From Actinoplanes lobatus (GTDB lineage: Bacteria; Actinomycetota; Actinomycetes; Mycobacteriales; Micromonosporaceae), in assembly GCF_014205215.1 (NCBI RefSeq), contig NZ_JACHNC010000001.1, forward strand, positions 5,452,501 through 5,516,500: a DNA stretch of 64,000 nucleotides. Direction: 5' to 3'. Positions 36,601 to 43,876 of the stretch are shown here, piece after piece (positions within the stretch are counted from its first letter, which is position 1; every line of letters starts with the position of its first letter). A program made the position numbers and the translations under genes. Below the pieces are notes generated by a model. The model did no database searches. It was not told where the DNA came from and worked only from the letters and a program-made list of their open reading frames with translations.

Positions 36601-38228
36601 AGCCCGGCGGCGCGGACACCCCACCGGCCGGTGTCGCTCGGCCGGAATCCCTCGGGCGCCGGGACCCGGTGCGATGAGGTGGGGACGCATCGGACCTCGA
36701 CGGCGAGACCGGTCGCTGACGGTGACGGGGCGGTGAGGATCTCGTCGACGTCGGCGATGACGGCGCCCGCGTCGGTGGAGGCGTGGTAGCGGGCGGCCAT
36801 CTCACGCAGCGGGCGGTAGGCCTCCGGTGCCAGCAGGATCACCAGCAGGGCCGGGCCGAGGTCCATGGCGCCGGCCGCCACCCGGAGGCCCGCCTGGACG
36901 GCGATCAGGCCGACCGCGAGGGTGCCGACCAGGTCCAGGGCGGTCGAGGAGAGGAACGCGACCCGCAGCACACGCATGGTCGCCGCTCGATGGCGGTCGG
37001 TCAGATCGGCGATGACGTCGATCTGGTGGTCGGCGCGCCCGTACATCTTGAGGGTCGGCAGGCCGCGCACGACGTCGAGGAAGTGACCCGCCAAGCGTGC
37101 GTCCGCGGCCCAGCGCCGTTCGGCGCGGGCCTTGGTGGCCCAGCCGATCAGAGCACCCAGGATCGGCAGCAACGGCATTGTGAGCAGGGCGATCACCGCG
37201 GAGGCGGGATCCACCGCGGCCATGATCACGATGACGAGCGGGGGCAGGAGGGCGCCCAGCACGAGCGCGGGCAGGTAACCAGAGAACCATGGGCGCAGGG
37301 CGTCGAGGCCGGTACCCAGTACGGTCGTCAGCCGGCCGGAGCCGTAGGCGGCGACCCAGGCGGGGCCGCGACGGATCACCCGGTCCAGGAGGGAGCGGCG
37401 CAGCTCGTCGGTGACCGTGGCGGCGGTGCGCTGGGCGACCACCTGTTCCGCCCAGGCCAGTGCGCCGCGTGCCGTGAACGCGGCGGCCAGCAGGAGGATC
37501 GCGGTCGTCCCGGTCAGTTGCTCGGGGAAGACCGTCACGGAGCGGCCGGTCACGAGCCCGGTCACGATCCCGCACAGGGCCACCGCGATGGCGATCGTTG
37601 CCGCGGCCTGGCCGATACCGATGAGCGTGAGCAGGGCGATCCCGGCTCGGCTGGTCCGTGCGTGGCGGAGCAGCCGTGGGTCGACCGGCCCGCGGGAGAC
37701 CCGCGCGCCCGTCAGTCCCGACGTCGTCTCCTGTCGCGCGGCCGCACTCGGCCGCGACTCCTGTCGTCCGGTCCGCCTCGCAACCTTGGGCCTCTCCCCA
37801 CCCGTCGCGGTGGTGGATCGTCCAAGATTCGCCGTGGCTGGCTCGCGGTCCTCCCGCTCCCGGATCTTGGGCGCTTTCCCACCCGTCGCGGTGGTGGATC
37901 GTCCAAGATTCGCCGTGGCTGGCTCGCGGTCCTCCCGCTTCGCGATCTTGGGTGTTTTCCCACCCGTCGCGGTGGTGGATCGTCCAAGATTCGCCGTGGC
38001 TGGCTCGCGGTCCTCCCGCTTCGCGATCTTGGGTGTTTTCCCGCCCGTGGCGGTGGTCGATCGTCCAAGATCGCCAGACGTGGCGGGTGAGGGTGCGGCG
38101 GGTGAGGATGTGGAAGAAGGGGAGGTGGGGGCGCCTCTGGGTGCGGGGTGAGGGCCGTTTGCCGAGAGCTGTTCGGGGGAGGGCGGCTCGTCGACGGTGG
38201 CCCGGGAGACGGGGTGGGCCGGGTTCAC
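33603..38228 (-). CDS. cydDC: Fused CydD-CydC heterodimeric ABC exporter with repeat insertions
   Basis: 1541 residues. GTG 38228 overlaps the cydB stop. CydDC exports thiols (glutathione/cysteine in E. coli) and is needed to assemble cytochrome bd. Order: disordered N-terminus with an 81-bp repeat array (about 52-150), CydD membrane helices (about 185-480), CydD ATPase with Walker A GPSGAGKTT near 572 and Walker B LLLDEPTAHLD near 700, a Pro/Thr/Ala-rich linker (about 765-890), CydC helices, then CydC ATPase with GRSGSGKST near 1290, VSGGQRRRLATA and LILDEPTEGID. Low-complexity insertions lie inside both ATPase domains (see findings). Actinobacterial fusions are known; this one is unusually long. 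Confidence 0.93.
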   Translation of the reverse strand: MNPAHPVSRATVDEPPSPEQLSANGPHPAPRGAPTSPSSTSSPAAPSPATSGDLGRSTTATGGKTPKIAKREDREPATANLGRSTTATGGKTPKIAKREDREPATANLGRSTTATGGKAPKIREREDREPATANLGRSTTATGGERPKVARRTGRQESRPSAAARQETTSGLTGARVSRGPVDPRLLRHARTSRAGIALLTLIGIGQAAATIAIAVALCGIVTGLVTGRSVTVFPEQLTGTTAILLLAAAFTARGALAWAEQVVAQRTAATVTDELRRSLLDRVIRRGPAWVAAYGSGRLTTVLGTGLDALRPWFSGYLPALVLGALLPPLVIVIMAAVDPASAVIALLTMPLLPILGALIGWATKARAERRWAADARLAGHFLDVVRGLPTLKMYGRADHQIDVIADLTDRHRAATMRVLRVAFLSSTALDLVGTLAVGLIAVQAGLRVAAGAMDLGPALLVILLAPEAYRPLREMAARYHASTDAGAVIADVDEILTAPSPSATGLAVEVRCVPTSSHRVPAPEGFRPSDTGRWGVRAAGLRARYPGSLTDALLLPELFVHAGELVALRGPSGAGKTTALRVLAGLHPAESGALAVGSTFYLPQRSALPHARTVADAFPAGTGPAEILAALRSAGLTGEITPETPLGEQVSGISAGQRQRLALAVLLHRAGRAMSSSSSRLVTTAQGRLAPRFPPPVVTLLLDEPTAHLDVTAERLIINRLRDLAARGCAVLVVAHRPALLAAADRIIDVAPPAAPALLTSTVTAVIPNDAEQPSWSAGPSTAAVLRPTTSSPTPTHQPVQPSPATPAQPLPTPAPNTAPPPHGLAPHTASRPGRQGTAQKAAEAARDLNATTHTRPSRSGPKERQGTAQKAAEAGRGFPGRRGWGRLRRPGTAVALGAGSSLAGILLTGAAAWLLVRASVLPPVLSLSAAVVLVRGSAVARPLLRYLERLLAHDVAFASLGARRAQVYANLIPHVPGPRLHRRGDLLTRLVDDVDARVDGLLRGRLPMITAAVTVTVCVLVVVWAAPALGVPLAVGLVIAGVLAPAIAARQVDRQEAATGAARSALRDAVVETVDGIEELSGGGGHPGVPQERSRTLAALEARAARGAGLAAATAHLGWGAAAAGAAVLLTRGGLSAEWSAVVLLSVIVLGETVAGLPEAAIAGRRAAGAEHRVSVLTAGRPPINMTVKPDFDMDDGAADADFNMDDGVIHTDVNILGVDGRISVARPMPAAEASESSEMRAAGAVVDRGRGEVRVEGLVAGWDPRREPVLNCLDLHLPAGSRTVVTGRSGSGKSTLAAVLAGLLTPHAGAVIVNTPDAGTTNANTPNTGTAIVNVPDAGTAIVDAPSTGNADNTGAHAATRDGARTAFEGGTRTGTEGGTAGGNRTTTVTAVGQTVLVGDDTGHVFASTVRENLRLGDRAASDEQLDAVLRRVGLGEWLAGLPAGLDTWLGTGGSTVSGGQRRRLATARALLADPALLILDEPTEGIDEDGAHRLMADLLGAADGRTVLVFAHRVEGFGLADRILSLSRGKLTDITP
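34050..34275 (-). repeat. 30-bp repeat insertion inside the CydC ATPase domain
   Basis: Degenerate 30-base units encode ten-residue repeats of the type TPDAGTTNAN, NTGTAIVNVP, DAGTAIVDAP, followed by a Gly/Thr-rich stretch. The insertion adds about 75 residues between Walker A and the Q-loop (VGQTVLVGD), a place that is normally 30-40 residues long. Confidence 0.8.
37780..38078. repeat. cydDC: 81-bp tandem array of the REP-like element inside cydDC
   Basis: The landmark CCAAGA occurs at 37822, 37903, 37984 and 38065, a constant 81-base period. Each unit contains the element seen alone at 19468-19521 (ATCTTGG, TTTCCC, GTCGCGGTGG, GATCGTCCAAGAT) plus about 26 bases of spacer. The first copy is partial and diverged; the last has arms closest to the solo element. 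Eighty-one is divisible by three, so the array stays in frame as a 27-residue peptide repeat (GRSTTATGGKTPKIAKRED, then REPATANL). Confidence 0.95.
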
Positions 38229-39205
38229 GAGGCGACCCGCTCGCTGGCGACACGGCGCCGGAAGACCCAGTACGACCAGGCCTGATAGACCAGGACGCCG
38301 GGCAGGATGAGCACCCCGGCGATGGTGATCAGGCGGAGGGCCTCGGGGCCGGCGGCGGCCGAGGCACGGGTCAGGGACCAGGCCGGGTCGAGGGTGCTGC
38401 GCAGCACCACCGATCCGTGGGCGGTGAAGACCGCGGCGACCGCGCCGGCGACGGCCAGGGCGACGGCCGTGAAGGCGGTGCCCTCCCGGGAGCGCCGCGC
38501 CTGCAGCCCGGCGATGAACACGACGGCCGCCGCCGCCAGGGCGAGGCGATTGCCCGTACCGATGCCGATGAGCAGAAGGGTGACCGCGCCGGCCGTGCCG
38601 GTGTGGCGTGCCACGTCGCGTGCCCGGCGGCGCACCGGGCCGGTGGTGCGCAGCGCGAGGAACGTCGCGCCCAGCAGGACGGCGGCGAGCAGCGCGGCGA
38701 GCGCGCCGAGACCGGCGGCGGGGCTGAGCAGGGGACCGAGGCTGCGGCTGAGCCCGGTGCCGGTGACCTCGCCGTCGCTGCCGAGGGCGAGGCCGTCGAC
38801 CAGTACGCCGAGGACCGCTCCCCAGAGCAGCACGATGCCACCGGAACTCGCGGCGAGCAGCAGGTCGCAGCGACGGCGCCACGACGGCGAGTCGTGTTTG
38901 CCGCGGAACTCGAGAGCGACTCCGCGAACCGCGAGGAGCAGCAGGATGGCGACCATCGGCAGGTAGAGGGCGGACATCAGCGCGGCGTACCAGGCGGGGA
39001 AGGCGGCGAAGGTGACGCCGACCGCGGCGACCAGCCAGACCTCGTTGCCGTCCCAGAACGGGCCGACGGTACGGATGATCGCGCCGCGCTCGTGCTCCTC
39101 GCGGCCGAGGACCGGGGAGAGGACGCCGACGCCGAAGTCGAAGCCCTCGAGGACGAAGTAGAGCACCCAGGTGAGGACGAGGACCGCGAACCAGAACGTG
39201 ATCAT
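38225..39205 (-). CDS. cydB: Cytochrome bd ubiquinol oxidase subunit II
   Basis: 326 residues, about eight or nine membrane helices. Family pattern at the N-terminus: LYFVLEGFDFGVGVL, then GPFWDGNEVWLVAAVGVTFA and FPAWYAALMSALYLPM. CydB is the structural partner of CydA in the terminal oxidase that reduces O2 with menaquinol. ATG 39205 is 12 bases after cydA. Its stop overlaps the cydDC start. Part of the cydA-cydB-cydDC-tetR transcript. Confidence 0.95.
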   Translation of the reverse strand: MITFWFAVLVLTWVLYFVLEGFDFGVGVLSPVLGREEHERGAIIRTVGPFWDGNEVWLVAAVGVTFAAFPAWYAALMSALYLPMVAILLLLAVRGVALEFRGKHDSPSWRRRCDLLLAASSGGIVLLWGAVLGVLVDGLALGSDGEVTGTGLSRSLGPLLSPAAGLGALAALLAAVLLGATFLALRTTGPVRRRARDVARHTGTAGAVTLLLIGIGTGNRLALAAAAVVFIAGLQARRSREGTAFTAVALAVAGAVAAVFTAHGSVVLRSTLDPAWSLTRASAAAGPEALRLITIAGVLILPGVLVYQAWSYWVFRRRVASERVAS

Positions 39206-39217
39206 GGGAGACGACTC

Positions 39218-40630
39218 CTAGTAGGCGGGAACCGGCTCGGGCTCTTCCTGCTCGGAAGCGACCGGGGTGAGCGGCTGGCGGGAGAGGTGGACGATCAGGC
39301 GGTACCAGGCGATGGCGAGCAGGCCATAGATCAGGGTGAATCCGGCCAGGGAGGCGATCACCTCGGCGCTGGTGAGGCCGGGGGAGACGCCGTCCTCCAC
39401 TTTCGAGATGCCGAACGCGAGCCAGGGCTGTCGTGCGGTCTCGGTGAAGATCCAGCCGAAGGTGTTGGCGGCGGCCGGCAGCGCCGGGGCGAGCAGGACG
39501 AACCGGCGCAGCCAGCGTGGCGTGCCCTGGCCGGGCCGCAGGAACGCGGGGAGCGGCGGGACACGCCGGGTGGTCTCCCAGGTGGACCACAGGTGGTAGG
39601 CGGCGACCGCCATCGCCAGGATCCCGGCGCCCATCATGAGGCGGAAGGTCCAGAACGCGACCGGGATCATCGGTACGTAACTGCCCGGCCCGTACTGGGC
39701 GGTGTACGCCGTCTGCAGGTCGTCGATGCCCTGCACGGTCCCGCCGAACGATCCGGTGCCGAGGAAGGACAGCAGGCCCGGGATCTCGATGCTGAAGAAC
39801 GGCCGGTCGTGGCCCAGCTCGCCGATCGCGAAGACGGAGAACGGCGCCGCGGTCGCGGTCTCGTAGAGGGCCTCGGCGGCGGCCATCTTCATCGGCTGCA
39901 CGGCCGTCATCACCTTGCCCAGGTGGTCGCCGCTGATCGCGGTGACCGCACCGCCGATCAGCATGGTCCAGGCGCCGACCCGGGCGAGCGTGCGGAAGGC
40001 GGGGTCGGCGACGGTGCGCCAGATGCCGATGGCCATGAGGAGCCCGCCGCCGGCCATCGCGGCGCCGCCCATCGTGTGCGGGAACGCGGCGAGCACCACC
40101 TCGTTGGTCATCAGCTCGGTGAAGCTGGTGAGCACGGCCCGCCCGGTCGACGGATCCAGTTCGTACGCCACCGGGTTCTGCATGAACGAGTTGGCGGCCA
40201 GGATGATGTACGCCGACAGCAGCGTGCCGACCGCGACGACCACGATGGTGGCGGCGTGCAGGCGGCGGGGCAGCCGGTCCCACCCGAAATACCACAGCGC
40301 CAGGAACGTGGCCTCGAGGAAGAACGCGAGCATCCCCTCGATGGCCAGCGTCGGCCCGAACACGTCGCCGTAGAACCGGGCGAACGCGCTCCAGCCGAGC
40401 CCGAACTGGAATTCCTGCACCAGGCCGGTGACCACGCCGACCGCGAACGTGACGATCAGCAGCTTCCCGGTGAACTTGGTCAGGTGCAGGTACTTCTCGC
40501 GGGCGGTGCGCAGCCAGGCCAGGTGGAATCCGGCCGCCGTGGCGGACAGGCAGATCGACACCGGCACGAACAGGTAGTGGTAGATCGTCACGACCGCGAA
40601 CTGCAATCGAGTCAGGTCGAGCACGTCCAT
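39218..40630 (-). CDS. cydA: Cytochrome bd ubiquinol oxidase subunit I
   Basis: 470 residues, about nine helices. The quinol-oxidising subunit carrying hemes b558, b595 and d. Seen: LTRLQFAVVTIYHYLFVPVS with the heme-ligand His, GLVQEFQFGLGWSAFARFYG, FFLEATFLALWYFGWDR, FPHTMGGA with the second ligand His, and TETARQPWLAFGI. The length and the lack of a long Q-loop insertion fit the short-Q-loop actinobacterial type. ATG 40630 faces blaI; the gap between them carries the palindromes described below. Confidence 0.97.
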   Translation of the reverse strand: MDVLDLTRLQFAVVTIYHYLFVPVSICLSATAAGFHLAWLRTAREKYLHLTKFTGKLLIVTFAVGVVTGLVQEFQFGLGWSAFARFYGDVFGPTLAIEGMLAFFLEATFLALWYFGWDRLPRRLHAATIVVVAVGTLLSAYIILAANSFMQNPVAYELDPSTGRAVLTSFTELMTNEVVLAAFPHTMGGAAMAGGGLLMAIGIWRTVADPAFRTLARVGAWTMLIGGAVTAISGDHLGKVMTAVQPMKMAAAEALYETATAAPFSVFAIGELGHDRPFFSIEIPGLLSFLGTGSFGGTVQGIDDLQTAYTAQYGPGSYVPMIPVAFWTFRLMMGAGILAMAVAAYHLWSTWETTRRVPPLPAFLRPGQGTPRWLRRFVLLAPALPAAANTFGWIFTETARQPWLAFGISKVEDGVSPGLTSAEVIASLAGFTLIYGLLAIAWYRLIVHLSRQPLTPVASEQEEPEPVPAY

Positions 40631-40640
40631 GGCAACCCCT

Positions 40641-40677
40641 CTACGACGATTCGTAGTAGATACTACGACTCGTAGTA
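40641..40677. promoter_or_regulatory. Overlapping BlaI/MecI-type operators
   Basis: Three overlapping palindromes: CTACGA-cgat-TCGTAG (40641-40656), GTAGTA-ga-TACTAC (40653-40666) and TACTACGA-c-TCGTAGTA (40661-40677). BlaI/MecI repressors bind TACTAC/GTAGTA-type dyads (known for the family). The array fills the middle of the 73-base gap between the divergent cydA and blaI starts, so it can control both directions. Confidence 0.8.
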
Positions 40678-40703
40678 CGACGCTGTGCAGTAGACTGCCT
40701 CAC

Positions 40704-41060
40704 ATGGCGAGGAACGACCTCGAGCGCGAGGTCATGGCGAAACTGTGGGACGCACGCGAGCCGCTCACCGTCCGGCAGGTGCACGACCGGCTCAGCCGTG
40801 ACCGCGACCTGGCGTACACGACGGTGATGACCGTCCTCGACCGGCTCGCCAAGAAGGGCCTGGTCGTTCAGCAGCGAGCGGATCGCGCCTACCGTTACGC
40901 CCCGGCGCAGACCCGCGAGGAGATGACCGCCGGTGTGATGCTGGACGCGCTGAGCGCCACGCCGGACCGGGATGCCGCGCTCGCCTACTTCGTCGGCCAG
41001 CTGCCACCGGAAGCGCTGAAGGCGGCCATCGAGAAGGCCGCCCGTAACATCGAGCGGTGA
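40704..41060 (+). CDS. blaI: BlaI/MecI/CopY-family repressor
   Basis: 118 residues. Winged-helix core: DLEREVMAKLWDAREPLTVR, then VHDRLSRDRDLAYTTVMTVL and DRLAKKGLVVQQRADRAYRY, as in BlaI/MecI. The C-terminal dimerisation helices are short (ALAYFVGQLPPEALKAAIEK). ATG 40704 is chosen because it starts the conserved domain. The stop overlaps the M56 peptidase start. BlaI repressors are cleaved or released when the partner BlaR1-type sensor is triggered. It is the obvious candidate to bind the palindromes before cydA. Confidence 0.95.
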   Translation: MARNDLEREVMAKLWDAREPLTVRQVHDRLSRDRDLAYTTVMTVLDRLAKKGLVVQQRADRAYRYAPAQTREEMTAGVMLDALSATPDRDAALAYFVGQLPPEALKAAIEKAARNIER

Positions 41061-41965
41061 CCGCCCTCCTGCTCGGCGCCCTCGGGCTGACACTGTCGCT
41101 TGCCGTGCCGAGGCTGCTGGCGAACGCCCGCTGGCCGGACCGCGCCCCGGTCGCCGCGGTGCTGCTCTGGCAGGCGCTGACCCTGACCGCCGTGCTCTGT
41201 GCGCTCGGGGTCGTGCTCGCCGCCCCGGAGGAGGTGGTCCGTGCGGCCGGCGCACGGCACCCGGAGACCGTCGCGGCGCTGCTGTTCTCCCTGGCGGTGG
41301 CCGCGACCATCGTGACCCGGCTGGTGGTCTCGCTCGTCAAGGTGACCTCCCGGGCCCGTGCCCGGCGCGACCGGCATCGCATGCTCGTCGACCTCCTTGA
41401 TCGGGTGGAACGCCATGACGGGCTGAGCGGGGGAGAGGTGCGGGTGCTGGAGGCGCCCCTGCCGCTGGCCTACTGCGTGCCGGGCCGGAACCCGCGGGTG
41501 GTGCTCAGCGACGGCGTGCTCGACGTGCTCGACCGGGAGCAGATCGACGCCGTCCTCGCCCACGAGCGAGCCCACCTGCGGCACAAGCATGAACTGGTGA
41601 TGGAGTCGTTCACGGCCTTCTATCAGGCCGTGCCCGGGCCGCTGCGGTCGAAGGCGCCGCTGGACGCCGTACACCTGTTGTTGGAGATGGTGGCCGACGA
41701 TGCCGCGAGGCGCCGCGCCGGGCACGCGCCGCTGCGGGCCGCGCTGGCTCGTCTCGCCGACGCCGTCCCCTTGGCGGAGGAGGTGACCGCCGACCCGGAG
41801 GGTGAATCGCGGCGGCGGCGCCTGGCGCGGCTGGATCGTCCGGGCCGTAGCTCGACGGCCCTCGCGGTGGCCGGGACGGCAGCGGCCGCGGGCCTGTTGG
41901 TGTTACCCACAGTGATCGTCGTCGTGCCGTGGCTGGGGCGTGCACTGAATACCTGGCCATTTTAG
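41057..41965 (+). CDS. M56-family (BlaR1/MecR1-like) membrane metallopeptidase
   Basis: 302 residues, GTG 41057 overlapping the blaI stop. Several membrane helices (about 1-20, 35-55, 70-95 and near 275-295) surround a cytoplasmic zinc site AVLAHERAHLRHKHEL, a HExxH variant (HERAH), preceded by a conserved LPLAYCVPGRNPRVVLSDG. Unlike BlaR1 it has no penicillin-binding sensor domain at the C-terminus, so its signal is not beta-lactam binding there. It probably inactivates the neighbouring BlaI. Confidence 0.92.
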   Translation: MTALLLGALGLTLSLAVPRLLANARWPDRAPVAAVLLWQALTLTAVLCALGVVLAAPEEVVRAAGARHPETVAALLFSLAVAATIVTRLVVSLVKVTSRARARRDRHRMLVDLLDRVERHDGLSGGEVRVLEAPLPLAYCVPGRNPRVVLSDGVLDVLDREQIDAVLAHERAHLRHKHELVMESFTAFYQAVPGPLRSKAPLDAVHLLLEMVADDAARRRAGHAPLRAALARLADAVPLAEEVTADPEGESRRRRLARLDRPGRSSTALAVAGTAAAAGLLVLPTVIVVVPWLGRALNTWPF

Positions 41966-42049
41966 TAACCCTCCGTATCGACAACTGTTCGTACAGTTCG
42001 GCGGGCTGTGCGACCTTCATTTGCCGGCATGATCCGAGTACGGTGGTCC

Positions 42050-42225
42050 CCGGTTCGGCAGCCCCCCATCGTCCATCCGGCCGATCTGGCGAACCACCGC
42101 CCAATCGCGACACGCGAACCGGGGACCCAGGTCAGTGGGGTGAAGCCGTGGCACCACGCCCGGCCGGGCATGCTTCCCGCCCGAACCCGTCAGCTAACCC
42201 GGTCGGCGGCTGAGTGGGAAGAAAG
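42050..42225 (+). ncRNA. c-di-AMP riboswitch (ydaO/yuaA class)
   Basis: The leader before the NlpC/P60 gene carries the class landmarks in order: ACCGCCCAATCGCGACACGC, GAACCGGGGACCCAGG, TGGGGTGAAGCC, GGGCATGCTTCCCGC and the conserved 3' block CCGTCAGCTAACCCGGTCGG, then GAAGAAAGGA. In actinobacteria this riboswitch lies before cell-wall hydrolase genes and usually lowers expression when c-di-AMP is high. The limits are approximate; recognition is by eye. Confidence 0.85.
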
Positions 42226-42240
42226 GACGACGCACACAAC

Positions 42241-43227
42241 GTGAAACGCAATGGCGCGCGTCGCGCCGGCCTGCTGCGCATCCTGGTTTGCGCGCTCGCC
42301 GCGGCCGGCCTGGTGATCACGGGTCCGGTGGCGGCCCATGCCACTCCCTCGCCGTCCACCGTCGAGGGTCAGATCGACGAAGAGTGGAACAAACTCGAGC
42401 CCGTCATCGAGGATTACAACGCCAACCACACGAAGCTGACCAAGCTGCGGAAGCAGCAGAAGCAGCTGGCGAAGACGCTGACGCCGCTTCAGCTTCAGGT
42501 GGATGTCGCGATGGCGCAGGTGCGAGGTCTGGCGGTCGACGCCTACATGCAGGGCCCGCCGGGAAACCTCAACGCTCTGCTGAGTGGTGACCCGGACGGT
42601 CTGGTGGAGAAGCTCACGCTGCTCGACCAGCTCGCCCAGAACCAGGAGGCCTCGATCTCCAACGTCGCGAAGCTCCGCGACAAGTACGCCGCCGACAAGG
42701 CCAAGGTCGACCAGCTCGAGTCCGAGATCTCCGCCCGCGACACGGATCTCGGGACGAAGAAGACGGCGATCGAGAAGGAGATCACGAAGCTCCAGAAGCT
42801 CCGGATCCAGGCGTACGGCGACGCGAACATCGACGACGGCCCTCTGCGCACCGGCCCGTGCCCGGTCACGTACACCAACGACAAGGGTGGCCGTGCCGCG
42901 CAGAAGGCGTGCGACCTGATCGGCAAGCCCTATGTCTTCGGCTCCGAGGGGCCGGGCAGTTACGACTGCTCGGGCCTGACGAAGGAGGCGTGGGCCGCGG
43001 TCGGTGTGCACCTCGAGCACTACACGAAGGACCAGTGGGGCTCGGGCACAGCGGTGAGCCGGAGCGAGTTGAAGCCGGGTGACCTCGTCTTCTACTACTC
43101 CGACGTGCATCACGTCGCCATCTACATCGGTGGCGGTCAGGTGGTGCACGCTCCGCACACGGGAGACCATGTGCGGATGGCCACCATCGATCGGGGGCCC
43201 ATCGCCGGCTATCGCCGACCGGGCTAG
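42241..43227 (+). CDS. Secreted NlpC/P60 peptidoglycan endopeptidase (RipA-like)
   Basis: 328 residues. GTG 42241 gives a signal peptide (RRAGLLRILVCALAAAGLVI, then cleavage after AHA). Residues about 35-185 form a long coiled coil (KLTKLRKQQKQLAKTL and similar). The C-terminal 110 residues are an NlpC/P60 domain with catalytic Cys in SYDCSGLTKEAWAAV, His in DVHHVAIYIGGGQVVHAP and a further His. It cleaves peptide stems of peptidoglycan. It is controlled by the riboswitch upstream and ends at a strong terminator. Confidence 0.95.
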   Translation: MKRNGARRAGLLRILVCALAAAGLVITGPVAAHATPSPSTVEGQIDEEWNKLEPVIEDYNANHTKLTKLRKQQKQLAKTLTPLQLQVDVAMAQVRGLAVDAYMQGPPGNLNALLSGDPDGLVEKLTLLDQLAQNQEASISNVAKLRDKYAADKAKVDQLESEISARDTDLGTKKTAIEKEITKLQKLRIQAYGDANIDDGPLRTGPCPVTYTNDKGGRAAQKACDLIGKPYVFGSEGPGSYDCSGLTKEAWAAVGVHLEHYTKDQWGSGTAVSRSELKPGDLVFYYSDVHHVAIYIGGGQVVHAPHTGDHVRMATIDRGPIAGYRRPG

Positions 43228-43240
43228 AAAACCCTCCGGG

Positions 43241-43278
43241 AAAGACCGCCGTCGTTTCGCGCCGGCGGTCTTTCTTTT
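43241..43278 (+). terminator. Intrinsic terminator after NlpC/P60
   Basis: Perfect 11-bp stem AAAGACCGCCG / CGGCGGTCTTT (43241-43251 / 43263-43273) followed by CTTTT, 14 bases after the stop. Confidence 0.92.
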
Positions 43279-43370
43279 GATTCCGTACGCCTTCGTGAAC
43301 CGCCGTGGGCGACCCGCGAGCTCTCCGGTCCGTCCCGGCCGTGCCGCGCCCGCCGGGCGTGAGCGGCCCG

Positions 43371-43793
43371 TCACCCACCCGATCGATGGTGCTCCCACAG
43401 TCGCTGCAGCAGCCCGGTCAGCTGCTCGCGCTCGGGGCCGGACAGGGGCGCCAGCAGCTCGTCCTGGACCGCGTGCGCCCGCTCCGACAACTCCACGGCC
43501 CGCTCCCGCCCTCGCTCGGTGAGCCCGACGACGTTGCGCCGCCGGTCCGCCGGGTCGGGTGACCGCTGCACATAGCCCGCCGACTCCAGCTCGTTGAGCG
43601 CCCCGACCAGATCGCTCAGATAGATCCCGGTGCGGCGGCCGAGCGCCGCCTGACTGGCCGGACCGTCGGTGACCAGTGAGTGCAGCAGCCGGTAGTGGTA
43701 GCCCCGCGCCCCCACCGCCCCGAACCTCTCGACGATGATCCGGTGACCCTGCGCCGAGACCTGACTCAGCACCCAGCTTGGCAGCTCTTCCAC
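43371..43793 (-). CDS. MarR-family transcriptional regulator
   Basis: 140 residues, GTG 43793. Winged helix: GPASQAALGRRTGIYLSDLV followed by GALNELESAGYVQRSPDPAD and RRRNVVGLTERGRE, the MarR wing with the DPxDRR signature. Flanking dimerisation helices complete the family length. It is divergent from an epoxide hydrolase, with a phased AACGTT array between the two genes, so it probably controls that gene and itself. Confidence 0.93.
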   Translation of the reverse strand: MEELPSWVLSQVSAQGHRIIVERFGAVGARGYHYRLLHSLVTDGPASQAALGRRTGIYLSDLVGALNELESAGYVQRSPDPADRRRNVVGLTERGRERAVELSERAHAVQDELLAPLSGPEREQLTGLLQRLWEHHRSGG

Positions 43794-43803
43794 GTAGCGA
43801 TTT

Positions 43804-43870
43804 TAACATTGGGCTCTCTAACGTTGATGAATCTAACGTTGGACTTCTGAACGTTCGCCAGTCTAACGTT
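43804..43870. promoter_or_regulatory. 15-bp phased AACGTT array (operator candidate)
   Basis: TAACATT at 43804 and TAACGTT/GAACGTT at 43819, 43834, 43849 and 43864: five copies of a palindromic core at exactly 15-base spacing, filling the gap between marR (43793) and the epoxide hydrolase ATG (43877). Confidence 0.85.
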
Positions 43871-43876
43871 AGCCAC

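Noticed and set aside
38229..40295. Upstream continuation of the cydDC frame to 40295
   Set aside because: It is the shadow frame of cydA and cydB; GTG 38228 overlapping the cydB stop gives the expected operon junction.
40629..40703. Upstream extension of blaI into the operator region
   Set aside because: The homology starts at ATG 40704, and the extension would overlap the palindromes and cydA start.
43778..43876. Pentapeptide-repeat-like extension of the epoxide hydrolase (SNVDE, SNVGL, LNVRQ)
   Set aside because: Probably the translated operator array; the EHN domain starts just after ATG 43877. Kept only as an alternative reading in the findings.
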